From Micractinium sp. NFX-FRZ (lineage: Eukaryota; Chlorophyta; Trebouxiophyceae; Chlorellales; Chlorellaceae), in the NCBI GenBank assembly GCA_029339195.1, contig JAPTJF010000098.1:93634-157633 (forward strand): DNA of 64,000 nt. Direction: 5' to 3'. Position 1 is the first letter of the stretch. Every line of letters starts with the position of its first letter. The position numbers and the translations under genes were made by a program. This document shows positions 27,201 through 37,971 of the stretch, one piece after another. The notes beneath the pieces are model-generated. The model did no database searches. It was not told the origin of the DNA and saw only the letters and a program-made list of their open reading frames with translations.

Positions 27201-28604
27201 GGCTGCCACAGTGGCTGGCTCTGTGCTGGAGGCCGGAGTGCTGGCAGACGCAGCTGCCGCCGCCAGCGATGTGCTGCAGGCAGCGGGTGCCGCCCTGGCT
27301 GCAGCGGGGGCAAAGCTGGTCCCCGGGGTGCCGCCCCCGGCCGGCGGGCGCAAGATGCTTCAGACGGCCCCGGGTGCGGGCTGGGCCGGGCGGGGCAGCC
27401 GCTGCGGGCGAGGAATTGGCGGTGGACCACCGGTGCTGCTGCTGCTGTTGCTGCATATATTTACTGCGCTGCCGGAACAGAATGTCACATCAGAAGGCCG
27501 AATCTGTGGGCACACGTTGTGCGGCTGCTGGGCACCAGCAGCACCTCCCTGCCTTGGGGTGCCAGTGCAGCCCCACCCCGGCCCTCACATCACCCCGCCC
27601 ACCCTGCGCCCCCCGCGTGCTGCAGCGCCAGCCCCAGAGGCTGCCGCCGCCCAGGCGTCCCCCCCTGGTGGCGTGCCGGCCGCAATTGCTGCTGGCACTC
27701 AGGTGAGGCACAGGGAGGCACCAGCACGCTGACGCCGCTGGGTGCCAAGGTGCCCCCGCGATTTGGCAGCCCTGGTGTCCTGGGTTGTACTGCCCAGGAC
27801 ACGCGGGGGTGGCCAATCATTGCCGGGGTGATTAATGAATGGGTAATCAGCTATGGACACGGACTTCCTTCCCATGACATGTGGGAGCTCTCCATGTGCC
27901 ACCCGCTTGCCTCGCCCTGCAATTCAGCTAATTCACCTCGTCCTGGCACCCTCCTGGCTGGGCTCCCAACACTTACAGGAGGCTGTGGAGGGCGTCCAAA
28001 CCGCCACCAACGCCACAACGGCGGCTGTGCAAGGCGCCGCAGGCGTGGCCGCCACCGTGGTCGACGCCGCCACCAACGCCACGCTGGCAGCCGTGCAGAG
28101 CGGGGCGCAGGTGGGCGCATGCGGCCAGCCTTCCCTCCGGGCGGGGTGCATGCTCAGGTGGTTGGGCGGGGAGAGAGGTGCTCTGGAGGGCTGAAGCGGC
28201 TGCCAGGCTGGCGGTCCGCCTGCAGCTGCCATATCCGCCCAGCACTCTTGGCACACCAACAGCCTGGCGCCTGCCGCGCCCCGCTGCTGCCGCATGTGTG
28301 TGCGCTGGCCGGCGGCCGTCTGGGCTGTGCACTGCCGCTGCAGCACCGGCAATTCTATCGCACGTCCCACCGGCAGGCCACGTCGGGCGCTGCAGAGGCC
28401 TAGGGTGTGGTACTGCCAGTGTCCCGTGATACTGTCCCCAGCCGCCGGCCCCCGGCGCACCGCACATTCACCAACCCACACCCACACCACTCCTCCTGCC
28501 CCCTCTGCATCGGCTGCCTGCTGCCCGCCTGCCTGCAGCTTGCGCAGGGCGTTCAGGAGCTGGTTGACGTGGTTCGCGCTGTGGGTGCTGTGGTTGGCGG
28601 CTAG
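23623..28604 (+). CDS. Ala-rich secreted protein of unknown function
   Basis: I do not recognise a family. Proposed exons: 23623-24052, 24305-24385, 24530-24915, 25278-25359, 25736-25817, 26132-26238, 26375-26675, 27174-27373, 27626-27702, 27979-28110, 28539-28604; 647 residues, all phases consistent. A clear signal peptide (MLRGRAGGQAWALALLLLLL) is followed by Pro/Ala-rich linkers and Ala/Val-rich amphipathic helices such as DVAVTVADAVGDA and ATTAAVQGAAGVAATVV. Motifs of the type RRLxx or RxLLQ recur (GRRLQT, SRSLLQT, GRRMLAAQ, RRSLLQAS, GRKMLQT). The join 26675 to 27174 is the weakest: reading through instead gives a stop at 26692-26694 and would split this into two genes. The last exon could also splice near 28580 into an open frame after 28643. 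Likely extracellular or in the endomembrane system. Confidence 0.6.
24082..24216. repeat. (TGCC)n tetranucleotide and 60-base repeat in intron
   Basis: CTGC/TGCC units dominate, with the longer string cagagcatctgcctgcctg present twice, so the array is a short repeat nested in a roughly 60-base one. It sits in intron 1 of the secreted-protein gene and stays open in frame. Confidence 0.8.
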
Positions 28605-29736
28605 ATGGCCTAGATGCCACGGCTGCATACCTTCCATGCGCAGGCGCTGAGGGCCGCTTACGCCGCGCTCCTGAGCTCCAGGCAGCGGCTGCAGCAGCAC
28701 CTGCATGTGCCTGAGGCGGCCCTCCCCACCGCCTCAGGCTCTCGGTCATGCCTGACTAGAGTCACCCCCGGGAGGCCATGGGGCCGCCCATCAGGCGCAG
28801 CAAGCCAGTGGGTTCCCTGGCAGTGTGCGCCGTTTTCAGGGGGGTCGCGGTGCTGCATGTGCCGTTGTGATGACTGCTGCTGGATGTGTACAGAAGGAGT
28901 CAGCTTTGAATACAGGCGGTGCATGGGTGGCCAGGGGTGGCGGGCGGTGGCCGGCCGGATGAAGCTGTGCCCCTGCTGCTGGTGTGCCGTGCCACCCTGC
29001 TGCCTCCACAGCAGATCGGGGATGCAATTGGATGCACCCAATGACAGTATACACGCCACAGCTGGTTTTCGATTTTGGCTACAAGCGGGCGGCAGGGGTG
29101 CTTGGTGCCATTCAACCCCCCAGGTGGCAGCGACTGTCGCTGCCTGCCAGCGGTGCTGTGTGCCTTGCATCATGCCGGTGATGCAGTGCTTGTGCAACCC
29201 TTCTGGTTCAGGTAGTTGCACACACCTCCTTTGCATCGAATCTGCAAACACACACGTTTGGCACGTAAACCCTAGCAGTCCCAACCAGTGGGAGGAGGGG
29301 CTCCACTCTGGAGGGGGGGTGGCTCCACTCCCTCTCGACTACACAGGTCATCACACGGTGTTATCGACCGCCTCCTCAGTCTCGGGCCCAAGAACCCGGG
29401 ACGAGCTGCATTTCTTTGGTTGTCATAGTGGTAATTCATCGCGTGAAATCCAGTCCTGGCCCCGCAATTTAGCGTACTTCCCTGCCCGTCCACGCGCTTC
29501 CGTGCCCGTTCGTGGCAACGAACGCTCACAAGCAAGCTTTCATCCAACGCCAAGCCGCTTGTGGGCACACCTGTGGCTTCAGGGCGGTGTCCCACATTGC
29601 CAAGCACGCTTGCTGAGTGAGAGGGCTCTGGCGAAGACCCTTTTTTCTCCGCTGCAGCCGCAGCTGTGGGCGGTCCGGCCAGGACGCTGTCACTCATAGT
29701 TGGCTTGGGAGAACGGTGGCTGGGTCCGCCAGCGCG
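28605..29736. other. Intergenic, 1.1 kb
   Basis: An open plus frame covers much of it (28614-29699) but has no recognisable motif. The first 100 bases could be an alternative last exon of the upstream gene, since they read as an amphipathic helix (ALRAAYAALLSSRQRLQQH). The rest holds the LRR gene's upstream region; no element identified. Confidence 0.4.
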
Positions 29737-32700
29737 ATGTGGCGGCACCGCCCAGGGCTAGCGCCGCCGCCGCCGCCGGCCGCAGTTCTGTGGACCGTCG
29801 CCCTGGCGGTGCTGCTGCTTGCACCCATCGCCGGTGCAGCCCTGCTGTCGGAAGGTGGGCATGAGGGTGTGGGCAGTGCAGCAGCAGCAGCAGCTTGCTG
29901 CATGCTTTGTGTGCACTGTGGGGCGTGCGTGGGCCTCTGCCCGCGTGCCCTGCTGCCGTGTCAGCGGGCTCCTGCCGCCGCCACCGCCGCCATGCACGTG
30001 CGGTCGGAGCTGCAGATATGACAGGCGCGCCGCCAACCCAAAGTTTCTGAACTCCTTCCTTCGCTTACCACCTGTGCTGGCCGCCCTGCAGAAGTGATCT
30101 TACAGCGCCTCAGGCAGGCGGTGATCCGTGCGGGGTGGAGGGCGGGCGCAGCGTGGGCAGCAGGCGACCCCTCGCCCCACTGCACGTGGGATGGGGTGGC
30201 GTGCGATGAGGAGCAGAGAGTAACCCAGCTGTGAGATACCATCCCCAGCAGCCCACAAGGCTGCCCTGCTGCCGCCGCCCTGCCACCGCCGCCCCACCCA
30301 GGCGCACGCCCGCCACTGTGCATGCCCGCCGTCAGCCACACCACCCGTGCTGTGCCACGCTGTGCCACGCCGCCATGCCGTGGCGCCTCGGCGAGGCGCG
30401 CTGCCCCACTTGCTGACTTGCCCCTCCCCTGACTCCCCAACCAACCCTCTGCAGGCGGCTTTGGAATCGCAACCGTGGCGCCTTCTTGCCGGGGCCTGCA
30501 CTGCAGGCACCGGTTATGGGGACTGCAGCCGCCCCATCCCTGGGGCCTCCGCCCTCCGCCTCTGCAGCAGACGACCTGCTCCTGCCAGAGCTGGCCCAGC
30601 TGCAGCACTTGGAGCTGCTGGTGCTCATCAATTACATCTCTGGGGGGCAGCCGTTCCAGGCCCTGCCTGCGCAGTGGGTGCAGCCGGGCGCGTTCCCCCG
30701 CCTTGTGGAGTGAGTGGGGGGATGGGGGCTGACGGGGGCACGGGGCGGTGCTGGGCGGTGCTGTGCTGTGCTGCTCTGTGCTTGGGAGGGGTGTGGCCCT
30801 CGCACACGCCGCCTGCACCGTGGGGTTGCAGAGGCCGCGCGGCGCTGTGCTGTGCTGTGCTGTGCTGTGCTGTGCTGTGCTGTGCTGCGTGCCTGCGCGG
30901 AGTGCGTGCGCAGCGCCCGCGCCGACGCTGTTCCCCGTGCGCTGCCGAGCCCCCCGCCCCTTGCTGCCGCTGCATAGACCGCAATACCCAGTGTGTGTGT
31001 GCGTGTGTCCACTGCTTCCACAGCACACCAGAGAGTGATTGCGTGTCGAGCCTCGCACCCTGTGGCCTCCGCTGCGTGCAGGCTGAAGGTGACGTACGCC
31101 ATGCTTGCTCCTAGCCAGCCGCCTCCGCCGGGCAGCCCGCCTCACCCTCTGCCAGACATCCCAGCGGGGGCGCTGCCTCTGCTGGAGACGCTTGAACTGG
31201 GGCTGGGCGGGCCGTCAATTCTGCCAGCCAGCTGGGGCAGCAGCCCTGATGTGCTCCCCTCCCTCACCAGCCTGTCCCTGACCCTGCGGAGGGTGGAGGG
31301 CACGCTGCCGGCGGCGTGGGCACACGGCTTCCGCTCCCTGCGCACCCTCATGCTCAGGCAGGACACGCAGCATGGGCAGCAGGGGCAGCAGCAGGGGCAG
31401 CAGCAGGGGGAGCAGCAGGGGGAGCAGCAGGGGGGCCAGCAGCAGGGCGGGCAGCAGCAGCAGGGGGAGCAGCAGGAGGGGCAGCAGGCGCTGGCAGCTG
31501 CCGCGCCAGCAGCAGCAGCCGGCCCGCCTGGCAGCACCCTGCAGGGCGGCGGCGGCGGCGGCGGTGCTGCCGGCGGCGGCAGCACGGAGCGGGCAGCGAC
31601 GAAAGGGCGTGCGCTGGGCGAGGCAGCGGCAGCGGCAGCTAAAGCGGCGGCACCGGTGGGCGAGGGGATGCAGCTGCCGCCGCTGTGGGCCGAGGGGTTC
31701 CCCAATCTAGGGTCCCTCATCCTTGTGCTGCCCCATCTGACAGGCCCCTTCCCCACATCATGGGATGCCGGGGGCTTCCCGCTGCTGGACGAACTGTGAG
31801 CCTGCACACCCCTGCTTGCCGCCGGCTTGCTTGGGTTGTGCGCATGCACCTGCGCCGCATGCTCCGCAGCACACTCGAGCCGCATGCCCCACCGTGCGCC
31901 AGCTGCCTCTCCTCACCCGGCCGCCGCCGTCAGCACGCTGCCCTGCATCTGCCGCCGCCTCGAGAGCCCTGCATGCTGTGCTCTGCACGCTGTGCCTCAG
32001 CTTGGCAGCAGCCTTGGCTTCGCCCAGCAAACTGGCGCCTGTATGTGTGTGCGTGTGTGGCTGCTGCAGGCGGATCACGGACTCTCAACTGACGGGGAGC
32101 CTGCCGGCCCACATCTTTGACTCGCACCCGCAGCTCAGCCGCCTCTCGGTGCGTGCCACTTCTGGCTGACTTCCTCCCACACACACGCACTGCCTGCGCT
32201 TAGGTCCCGCCCCCTGTCGAGCAGCAACCTGGGAGGGGGCTGAGCAGGCAGCTCCCGTGTGTGTGTCCGTGTGTTGCAGCAGCCGGGGGCTGGCTGGCTG
32301 GCTGGCTGCTTCTTCATAATAGGGCCCATGCGCTGCCCCCCACCCCCCCCCATGCCCGCCTCTTGTGCCACCTGCCTGACCGGCACGTGCCACAACCCGC
32401 GTGGCGCTGCCCGGCCCCGCTGCCTGCAGCTGACCAGCAACCGACTGACGGGCTCCCTCCCTCCCGCCTGGGCGACCGCGGGGGTGAGCCTCTGCCCCGT
32501 TGCTGCCCGGCCTTGCATGCGGGGGCGCTGCATTCCACACCTGCCCACACACCCAGCAATCCTTCCTCCTCCCGGGAGCTCTGTGGCGGCTGCATCGCAC
32601 CGCTGCGCATGGCGCACTGCAGCCGCGTGTGCTGGCCACCCACCGCATTGCAAATTTCAACTACTACTGGACTGGACGCAACCATCGCCCCACCCGTTGA

Positions 32701-35042
32701 TCCCTGCCTCCCCCACTGCGCGCCCACCCCTCTGCCCTCCCTGCCCCATGTAGGCCGTGAGCATCCAGTTGGGCCGCAATGCGCTGTCCGGCCCCGCCTT
32801 CCCGCCCAGCTGGCTCCAGCCTGGCAGCCTGCCGCGCCTGGAAGCACTGGACCTATCGAGCAACGGGCGCCTGGAGGGCTCCCTCCCCGCTGACCTGGCC
32901 TGGCCGCGCCTGCTCGACCTGTGAGTCGTCATCATCATCATCATCATCATCATTGCATTTCAAGTCCAGGGAGCCAGCAGGACTCGTGAGACAGGAGAGG
33001 GAGGAGGTCGAGTGGAGGCAGCCCCAGGCAGCGCTGCCGCCGTGTGCACATACACACGCTCCCTGCGCCCTTGGCATCCGTCAGGGGCCCCAGACCCGCG
33101 GCTGGCAGGGCTGCCTCCTGGCTCACGGTACCCTGGCTCACGGTATCCTGGCTCACGGTACCCGGGAGAGAGTCCCCACGTGTGCGGCTGGCAGGGCTGC
33201 ATGCAGCCTCTCCCTGGGAGCTGCACTGCCCGCACTCCCCACTGCCCCTGAACCCAGCCCCCCGCCCCTGCTGCCCCGCCCCTTCACCGGCGCTGTGCCG
33301 TGCAGGGACCTGAGGTTTACGGGCGTGGAGGGGCACATCAGCAGGAGCTGGTGCGACGCCCCGTTTGCGCCCACCTTCCAGCACCTGTGAGTGTGTGCCG
33401 AGGCCACGAGTGTACCGAGGGCACGAGGCACGTGTGCAGTGGTACCGCTGTTCTAAACAGATGTGTGGACGTCGTGAGGCAGGAGCCTGGTGTGGCGCCT
33501 GGGTAGCTAGCTGCTTGGCTGAATGCCCCTCCCTGTTGCTGCTTGATGGGGCGCCCGCCCGCAGGGGCGCCCGGCATGGGGGCGGCCTTTGATCCTCCAG
33601 GGGCCCTGGCCCGCTGAAGGCCAGACCACACACCCTGTTGCCCACCAGCGTGCCTCCTTCTCCCTGCCTCTCCCGCACCCCACGTGCAGCTGGATCGAGG
33701 GGTCTCAAGTGGCGGCAGCCCCTCCGGACTGCGCCCAAGACGACATACCTGCGCTCTTCATCAACGGCCGCCCCACGCCGCTGGGAGCCCTCAGCTTTGC
33801 CCCCGAGTATGGCGCCGCCGCCACGGCCAGCCAGCAGCCTGCGCCAGGCCAGCGCCTGCCTCAGGCAGCCTTCATCAGCCTGGCCGTGCTGCTCCCCACG
33901 CTGGCAGCGGCCGCGCTGGGCGGCGGCGTGGCCCTGTGGCGCCGCCGGCGGCGGCGGCAGCGCACAGAGCAGCACCTGCGGGATGTGGAGTCTCTGCGGC
34001 AGCAGTGGGAGCAGAAGCGCCAGGGCGGCGGCAGCGTGGCGCCTGCGCCGCCACCGGCAGGCGCGGCCGAGGCCTGCGAGGAGGGGCGCGGCGGGGAGCT
34101 TGCCCACGGCGGCGGCGGCGGCGGGCCGGTACCTGCGGAGCACGCCTGTCCAGGCGGCAGCACCGACAGCAGTGCCCCGCGGCGCGCCCGCCTGGCGGCC
34201 ATTATCCGGGCCAACTTCCGGCAGGGCCACCTGAGCCTGTATGGAGTGCCACTGGAGGCGTTGCCCCTCAGCGTGGCGCACCAGCTGGGCGACGAGGGCC
34301 AGGCGGGCACGCAGCGCTCTGGCAGCAGCGGCGGCGGCGGCGGGCTCGCCAGCGGGCTCAGCACCGGCAGCGGCACATCCACCTTTGCTGTCACCCAGGG
34401 TTCTCTGGAGTCGTACCTGGAACAGCAGCAGCAGCAGCAGCTCCGTCACCAGCGGCGGCGGCAGCAGGAGGAGGAGGAGCGGGAGCAGCTGCAGGAGGAG
34501 GAGGGGGAGGCGGCGGGGGCGCTGCTGGCTGGCCAGGGCGAGGAGGTCAGCCTCCTGCGCAGCAACCGCCCCGCCAGCGCAGCGCTGACGCCGCGGTCGT
34601 GCCAAAAGGTGCCCAAAAGCAGGGGCTGGGGGGCGTCGCCGCTGGCGCGGCGCACCGTCTCGCTCCCACTAGAGCCCATGCAGCAGCAGGTAAGCGTAGC
34701 ATCATACCCTGCCTGGTGCCCCGGGCAGCAGCAGCCCACGCACCCCAGCGCCCGCCCTCTGCCGCCTTGCCAGCACTGCCCTGCCGTGCGCCAGGCGTGC
34801 ACCTGGCCCAAGCCCGCCCAAGCCGCCTGCTGTTGCCACCACGTAAATGTGACCTCACAGCTTCCCAGCTGCCGGGCAGGCCCCCCACCTGGCAATGTGC
34901 TCACGCTCCTCCCATCACCTCTGCCTGCCGCCACCTGCTGCAGCAAAGCATCGAGTTGCTGGGCAAGTCGGCGTCGGCGCCGCTGCCACAGGGGCCCCCG
35001 GCCCGCGATGGCGGCGCCGCCGAACCCTTAATCCCTGTATGA
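29737..35042 (+). CDS. Leucine-rich-repeat single-pass membrane protein, no kinase
   Basis: Plant-type LRR surface protein of 901 residues. Exons: 29737-29854, 30092-30230, 30455-30709, 31082-31795, 32070-32148, 32430-32483, 32754-32920, 33306-33386, 33690-34689, 34944-35042. A signal peptide (VLWTVALAVLLLAPIAGAAL) precedes an LRR N-cap with CTWDGVACDEEQRVTQL. Repeats such as LEALDLSSNGRLEGSLP and LTSNRLTGSLP follow; several introns fall at the same phase-2 point in a Leu codon, as in other LRR genes built by exon duplication. Near the C-terminus FISLAVLLPTLAAAALGGGVAL is a membrane helix, followed by RRRRRRQR. The cytoplasmic tail of about 300 residues has Ala/Gly/Gln runs and coiled-coil-like EEEREQLQEEE, with no kinase domain. 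Exon 4 has a Gln/Gly-rich insert (31365-31495) between repeats. Ligand unknown. Confidence 0.85.
30843..30887. repeat. (TGTGC)n microsatellite in LRR intron
   Basis: About nine copies, with a shorter run at 30759-30780. The same unit is found at 22376-22413. Confidence 0.85.
32928..32954. repeat. (CAT)n trinucleotide at start of LRR intron
   Basis: Nine CAT units begin eight bases after the donor at 32920. Confidence 0.85.
33121..33165. repeat. 15-base tandem repeat, three copies, LRR intron
   Basis: Unit gctcacggtaccctg, three near-perfect copies. Confidence 0.8.
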
Positions 35043-35485
35043 GGCCGCCCCAAAGTCTATGTGCCCACCACTCAATACTGCTTCCAATGGCACCCTTTTT
35101 CTCAACCCGTGCGGCCACCCCAGTTTTCCAGCGGCGCTTGCCCCTATCCATGTCCGCCTCTTCTGCTTTGCTGCCTCCCCGTCCCACGATGCCTATCCCT
35201 GTCCCCTGCCTGTTTTGAGTCCAGCTCCGCCCACCCAGCACTACCTCTTTTGCCAGGTTTCTTAGCCCTAGAATCAAGTGCTGAGCACTACTGCAGGCAC
35301 ACTTGTGCACGGCAGGACGGGAGCCGCCCTCCCCTCCCTTGCCTCCTCCACCCCCCCGCCTTCCCTCCGGCGGCAGATGGTTGGGGGGCAGGGCCATTGG
35401 AGCCTCTTGAGCTTGGCCATGCCCTGGCCCCCATCCATGCCCCTTCCCAGCTGCCACTTTCCAAAGAGCGCAGCCAGTAAGGGGC

Positions 35486-35490
35486 TGTAA
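35486..35490 (+). terminator. TGTAA polyadenylation signal of the LRR gene
   Basis: Plus-strand TGTAA 444 bases after the stop; a second copy lies at about 35526. A 3' UTR of this length is usual in green algae. Confidence 0.5.
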
Positions 35491-35724
35491 ACCGCACTTC
35501 CCTCGATGGCTGCTGGTGCTGCGCATGTAACATTCGACACGTGGGCACTCAGCAGTCCCGGGGGTGTGTGCAGCAGGCCTCACGGGCGCACAGTGCTGTT
35601 ACTCCAAGCAGTCGGGCGGTCGTCACGTCATGGCAGGCACCATTGTGCACACGGCGTGGCCCCGCCAGGCTGCTTACAGAGTGGCCGAGTGTACAGGACA
35701 AAGCCAGTGGTAGGCATGTGCAAG

Positions 35725-35875
35725 TGCTTGGCATCGTGCACACGCTACGCCCTGCCTTGGTCATGCTAAAGCACCTGCATAGCGTGCACAGCCTATGCCC
35801 TGTTCCTGCCTTGCTGATGCTAAGCACCTGACTAGAACGCACAGCCCATGCTCTGTTCCTGCCTTGCCTGTGCAC
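35725..35875. repeat. Tandem repeat, three diverged copies of about 53 bases
   Basis: The shared core is agcacctg, then gcacagcctatgccctg, then ttcctgccttg. It lies in the intergenic stretch 35043-36535, in which I see no gene besides the LRR 3' flank and H2A.X promoter. Confidence 0.65.
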
Positions 35876-36454
35876 ACACATCCTGTGCCCTGCGGGCGGC
35901 GGCCTGGCAGTGCAGCCCGCAGAGGGATGGCTGGGCCACGCCAGGGCACACTGCACACACCCCAACTGCGGATCCCTGCCACAGGTTGCCGCTCGGGAGG
36001 TTACTCGGGCCAATAGCATGCATCCAGCAAACGCTTCACGCCTAGTCCTGCAGCTGCCGGCACGGCCAACCGGGCCTGGTCAGGCCTCACTGGGCCGGGC
36101 ATGATTGACACGCACCCCCTGCTCGCTTCCCATGCCTCCCTGCGTGGTTATGCGTTGCTGTGTGTCAGGCACACCGCCCAGCTCAGGGGGTTTTGGGTGC
36201 CAGCAGCATGTTGGCAGCGGCGGCGGTGATGGCGGGGGCCTGACAAGGACAGCTAGCACGGTCCCCCAAGGCCGGCCCCCTCCTTCAAACACACTTGAGA
36301 CCTACCATGACCTTCCTGGAGACCCCCTGGAGACCTTCCTGGGGGAATTTCAGGCCATTCACTTTGAGCCATTGTGGCGCCAACCCATCTGGGGGCCGGC
36401 CTTTCCAGGCCAGGCAGCTGGCCACTGTGGCACATGGTAGCTGGCCCGGCCACC

Positions 36455-36460
36455 ATAAAA
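36455..36460 (+). promoter_or_regulatory. TATA-like box of H2A.X
   Basis: ATAAAA about 76 bases upstream of the H2A.X ATG. Just upstream, 36300-36350 holds a repeated gaccttcctgg string. Confidence 0.5.
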
Positions 36461-36535
36461 TGCGCGCTCGGTCCGCTCCTGTCGCCATTCCCCTCTTCCC
36501 TCAAACTCTTTCACATCCAACACAACCCATCAACC

Positions 36536-37379
36536 ATGTCTGGTCGCGGCAAGGGCAAGACCGCCGGCAAGAAGGCCGTGAGCAAGTCCTCCAAGGCCGG
36601 GCTGCAGTTCCCCGTGGGCCGCATCGCCCGCTACCTGAAGAAGGGCCGCTACGCCGAGGTGAGGCGCCTGGCGGGACCGAGGGGGTTGTGATGGCAGGCC
36701 ACCATGCCGCAGTTGTTACCCACCGCCACCGCCTGCACCCTGTTCAAGCAAGGCCTGCATGCCTCTTCTCCATCATGCTTGCTTGCACACCAAAGGATGC
36801 TGGCAGATGGGGCCTGGTCTGGGGATGGGCGCCGAGCAGCACGGCAGCAGCTGTTGTTACCCACCGCCGCAGCCTGACGGGAGGTGCCCGCGTCCTGCTG
36901 CACCCACCCGAGCATACACACTCATGCATCCCCTCTCCTGCCCCACCCCTGCCCCTGCCTGCAGCGCATCGGTGCCGGCGCCCCCGTCTACCTGGCCGCC
37001 GTGCTGGAGTACCTGGCCGCCGAGGTGCTGGAGCTGGCGGGCAACGCCGCCCGCGACAACAAGAAGACCCGCATCATCCCCCGCCACATCCAGCTGGCCG
37101 TGCGCAACGACGAGGAGCTGTCCAAGCTGCTGGCGGGCGTGACCATCGCCGAGGGCGGCGTGCTGCCCAACATCCACTCCGTCCTGCTGCCCAAGAAGAG
37201 CGGCGCCAAGAAGGGCGGCTCCGTGTCCCAGGTCAGTGGCGTGCTGGTGGGGGTCGGTGATGTGGCGGCAGCGTGCCCATGGAGCGGCCGGGGAGGGTGT
37301 GCAGCAGGCCGAACGCGGACTGGATTGACTAACACTTTTCACCCTTTACACCCCTCCTTGTTGACTGGAGGAGTACTAG
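36536..37379 (+). CDS. H2AX: Histone H2A.X
   Basis: Core histone H2A of 132 residues that pairs with H2B in nucleosomes; the X form is phosphorylated at its C-terminal SQE motif at DNA breaks. Exons: 36536-36658, 36965-37231, 37371-37379. The histone fold is fully conserved ([69 protein letters not shown]). The last exon is only nine bases, GAG TAC TAG, which turns VSQ into VSQEY and so completes SQ-E-aromatic. If that intron stayed in, the frame would continue into unrelated residues and lose SQE. The acceptor is gactggag after a good pyrimidine tract; the following GAG makes a tandem acceptor that could also give SQY. Introns suggest a polyadenylated message rather than a stem-loop one. Confidence 0.93.
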
Positions 37380-37971
37380 GCTGGGAAGGGAAGCGGGCTC
37401 AACTCCTCAACGCACAGCGGCGGCCCTCCCCTCAAGGCACAACGGCCCTCCCCTCAAGGCTCCAGTGAAAAAAAAAAAAACGGTGTTATTCAACACCACC
37501 CCACTCCAACGGAACCCATACAGGAGCAGACAGGGCTGGCTGGGGCTGGGCAGACCACCTCCGCCCTTCCCGCCGTGTTCCTTGCGCTGGCGCTGGCCGG
37601 TGGCTGACGCCGCCCTTCCCGGCGCTCCTGTGTCTGTCTCTGTGGGGTCCCCTTGGGGTCCCCTTGCTGTCCTGCCTGGGCGGGTGGGCACGGCAGGGCG
37701 GGGCGGGCGTGACAAGGCGCGCGTGGCTGCGGCGGCTGGGGCGGCGGCAGCAGGGAGGAAAGCAGAACCTAGGACGCGCCCAAGCCCTGCCTGCCAGGCC
37801 CTTCTGCGCCCCTCTGTTCGCCAAGGCTGCTGCTCTGGCTGCTCTGTCCCCTGCCCTGTGCCGTGTTCGAGGGGGTGTCGTTCGAACTGCACCTGGGCCT
37901 GGCTGGCCCGTGGCTGCCCCTCTTTGGGCCCGTGGCTGCCTCTCCCGCCCCTCCTGGTCGGGGCACGCGCG
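37380..37971. other. Gap between H2A.X and the 953-residue gene
   Basis: Contains a direct repeat cggccctcccctcaaggc (37422-37439 and 37442-37459) followed within ten bases by an A12 run at about 37468-37479. The rest is GC-rich. Open frames here carry no recognisable motif. Confidence 0.5.

Noticed and set aside
32950..34605. Minus-strand 551-codon frame opposite the LRR gene
   Set aside because: Antisense shadow of a long GC-rich exon; the plus strand has splice-consistent LRR and membrane segments.
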